Assembly: GCA_026388185.1 (NCBI GenBank)
Contig: JAPLKG010000001.1
Coordinates: 1 to 14,068 of the forward strand
Origin: Candidatus Eisenbacteria bacterium
GTDB taxonomy: Bacteria > Eisenbacteria > RBG-16-71-46 > JAFGJU01
Reading direction: 5' to 3'
DNA length: 14,068 bases
The translations under genes and the position numbers were made by a program. Under the pieces are notes generated by a model. The model worked only from the letters and a program-made list of their open reading frames with translations. It was not told the origin of the DNA and searched no databases. This document shows, in pieces, positions 13,268-14,068 of the stretch. Within the stretch, counting starts at the first letter, position 1. Each line of letters starts with the position of its first letter.

Positions 13268-13304
13268 AAGTGTGAGGACTGCCGAATGGGCGGTCTTCGC
13301 ACTT
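13268..13304 (+). terminator. 16-bp hairpin behind tail remnant C
   Basis: AAGTGTGAGGACTGCC (13268-13283) pairs along its full length with GGCGGTCTTCGCACTT (13289-13304), including three G-U pairs, with a 5-nt loop. It occupies the same place as the hairpins behind tails A and B but has a different stem sequence. Confidence 0.7.
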
Positions 13305-13373
13305 CCGTCGCTTGCGTCACACCCATGACCCGCATATTGTGATTTAGTCTTTCTCCTTGCCTACAGTTTAGGG

Positions 13374-13403
13374 TTGACACAGGGCACGCCGGGACTTCAT
13401 CAT
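13374..13403 (+). promoter_or_regulatory. Possible sigma70 promoter in the region before the 77-residue gene
   Basis: TTGACA (13374-13379), 18 nt, CATCAT (13398-13403). The -35 is perfect but the -10 is weaker than in the other two array promoters. It lies at the equivalent place between hairpin and leader element. Confidence 0.4.
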
Positions 13404-13474
13404 GGTGTCACGTAATTGCACTGGATGATTGTCGTCTCGAGAATCACTACAAGGTACGTAGCGACTTTCGGCAA

Positions 13475-13540
13475 CGAGTGTCATATGGACAAGGGGCGCT
13501 CCAAAGGCGCCCGTCCGCAACCGGTGCACGGCATAGCTAG
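13475..13540 (+). repeat. Structured leader element with GGCGCTCCAAAGGCGC hairpin, copy 2
   Basis: A CGAGTGTCAT block (13475-13484), then GGGCGC-TCCAAAG-GCGCCC (13494-13512), a perfect 6-bp stem with the same loop as the copy at 11836-11851. Downstream AACCGG..CGGCATA and CTAGAAACGG blocks resemble the other leaders. It ends about 45 nt before the ATG at 13587. Confidence 0.6.
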
Positions 13541-13586
13541 AAACGGAGTGCGCGAGGTGCGTTTCCTGACGTGAAAGGAGGGTAAC

Positions 13587-13820
13587 ATGCCGACAATCAC
13601 GGTTACAGTTCTTCGCGATGGAGAACCGGCCAGCGGACATCGCGTGGCCCTCGGCTTCAGTGGGCCAGATGGAGGAATGTCTGATGCCGAATACACGGAT
13701 TCTGATGGCGTTGCGGAATTTGACGTGGAGGGCGGACAGGAGGGCGACGTATTTGTGGACGGTCGCAACGTTGACAGTTGGGGCTCGTACAACGCTACAG
13801 ACATTACAGTGGAATTGTGA
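13587..13820 (+). CDS. Small beta-sandwich protein, 77 residues (carboxypeptidase-regulatory/Ig-like style)
   Basis: ATG 13587 follows AAAGGAGGGTAAC, a strong ribosome binding site. The sequence has the strand and turn pattern of a single Ig-like or transthyretin-like domain: TITVTVLRDGEPASGHRV, then YTDSDGVAEFDVEGG and GDVFVDGR, with the usual rise-and-fall of a CarboxypepD_reg-type module. It is acidic and lacks a signal peptide, so it would stay in the cytoplasm or be carried elsewhere; a binding or structural role is possible but no function is claimed. It is the fourth ORF of the array. Tail remnant D begins 35 nt after its stop, in a different frame. Confidence 0.75.
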   Translation: MPTITVTVLRDGEPASGHRVALGFSGPDGGMSDAEYTDSDGVAEFDVEGGQEGDVFVDGRNVDSWGSYNATDITVEL

Positions 13821-13855
13821 GTCCTCGCCCGACAGACCTTCTGCTGCCATCCCGG

Positions 13856-13996
13856 CTCAAGGCAGGCGTCAACAAGGCTGCGTATGCTTACACCGACAAG
13901 CACGTCGGGCCGCGTGAGCGCGTGGGTAACAAGGGAGGTACGCTCGGTAACAGGCTGAGAGCTGTGATGGCGGGGAAGTGGCCACGAGCTGAGTAA
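13856..13996 (+). pseudogene. Tail remnant D: last ~43 codons of a paralogue of the 179-residue gene
   Basis: Longest remnant. It reads LKAGVNKAAYAYTDKHVG, then PRERVGNKGGTLGNRLRAVMAGK, against residues 138-178 of the intact protein, differing in only a few residues (ASIG to AGVN; final K to W). Almost all other base changes are third-position silent. The usual stop is lost (TGG instead of AAG, then CCA), so the frame runs on to TAA at 13994-13996. The frame differs from that of the preceding 77-residue gene, and there is no ribosome binding site of its own. Confidence 0.8.
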
Positions 13997-14000
13997 GGGC

Positions 14001-14057
14001 GGTTGACATAGACCCACAGGTGTTCAGAGGGCTTTCCCTCAGTCGGTTCTATCAACT
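14001..14057 (+). terminator. Nested hairpin behind tail remnant D
   Basis: Outer arms GGTTGACATAGACC (14001-14014) and GGTTCTATCAACT (14045-14057) pair with a small bulge; inside, GAGGG-CTTT-CCCTC (14027-14040) forms a perfect tight hairpin. It sits at the same place relative to the tail as the hairpins behind A, B and C but with unrelated sequence. The window ends just after it. Confidence 0.55.
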
Positions 14058-14068
14058 AGACTGCATCG

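Noticed and set aside
13587-13996. Possible fusion of the preceding genes to the tails by programmed frameshifting
   Set aside because: The preceding ORFs end with normal stop codons 35-80 nt before the tails, in other frames, and no slippery sequence with a following fold was seen at those stops.
11499-14000. CRISPR-like array from the repeated units
   Set aside because: The repeats are 60-140 bp, diverged, coding-derived and spaced by 0.5-1 kb of genes; nothing resembles short direct repeats with uniform spacers.

Overview
The window looks like a chromosomal accessory region of an uncultivated bacterium of the FCB type (Eisenbacteria, Krumholzibacteria, Latescibacteria or similar). This rests on the style of its exported proteins: a signal peptide, mosaic beta-sandwich domains and a C-terminal FlgD-Ig/type IX-like tail with an NPFNP motif. 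The phylum is an inference; no rRNA, tRNA or other marker gene was seen.

Layout. 1-1319 (minus) is the 5' part of a gene for a large exported protein and runs off the left edge. About 1759-4266 is an IS91-family element bounded by a 19-bp inverted repeat (17/19 matches). It carries a Y2/HUH transposase (2024-3226) and a translationally coupled tyrosine recombinase (3226-4071). An inverted repeat beside the right end would bury the recombinase ribosome binding site in read-through RNA. 4317-5177 (minus) is a second, unrelated tyrosine recombinase. 5178-5880 is mostly decayed or non-coding sequence.

5881-9411 (plus) encodes two exported proteins: a lamin-tail-domain protein, and an 813-residue mosaic of ComEC-like metallo-beta-lactamase fold, Ig-like domain, seven-bladed RCC1-type propeller and FlgD-Ig tail. 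9412-10101 is non-coding, with nested hairpins, one copy of a roughly 100-bp repeat and a good promoter for the ferritin-like gene at 10102-10776. A second copy of that repeat follows the ferritin-like gene.

11066 to the right edge is the most unusual part: a same-strand array of small genes (179-residue basic protein, 65-residue membrane protein, 232-residue lipoprotein, 77-residue beta-sandwich protein). The 179-residue protein ends in a conserved basic tail. Out-of-frame remnants of that same coding tail lie just behind each of the other three genes. The tails differ almost only at synonymous positions, except for a 13-nt stretch identical in all four. Each tail is followed by a hairpin, and the intergenic regions carry recurring promoter and leader-hairpin modules. 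The result is a cassette-like array (unit = promoter, leader, unrelated ORF, gene-tail remnant, hairpin) that lacks clear integron attC sites. Whether it moves, and whether either recombinase acts on it, is not shown here.
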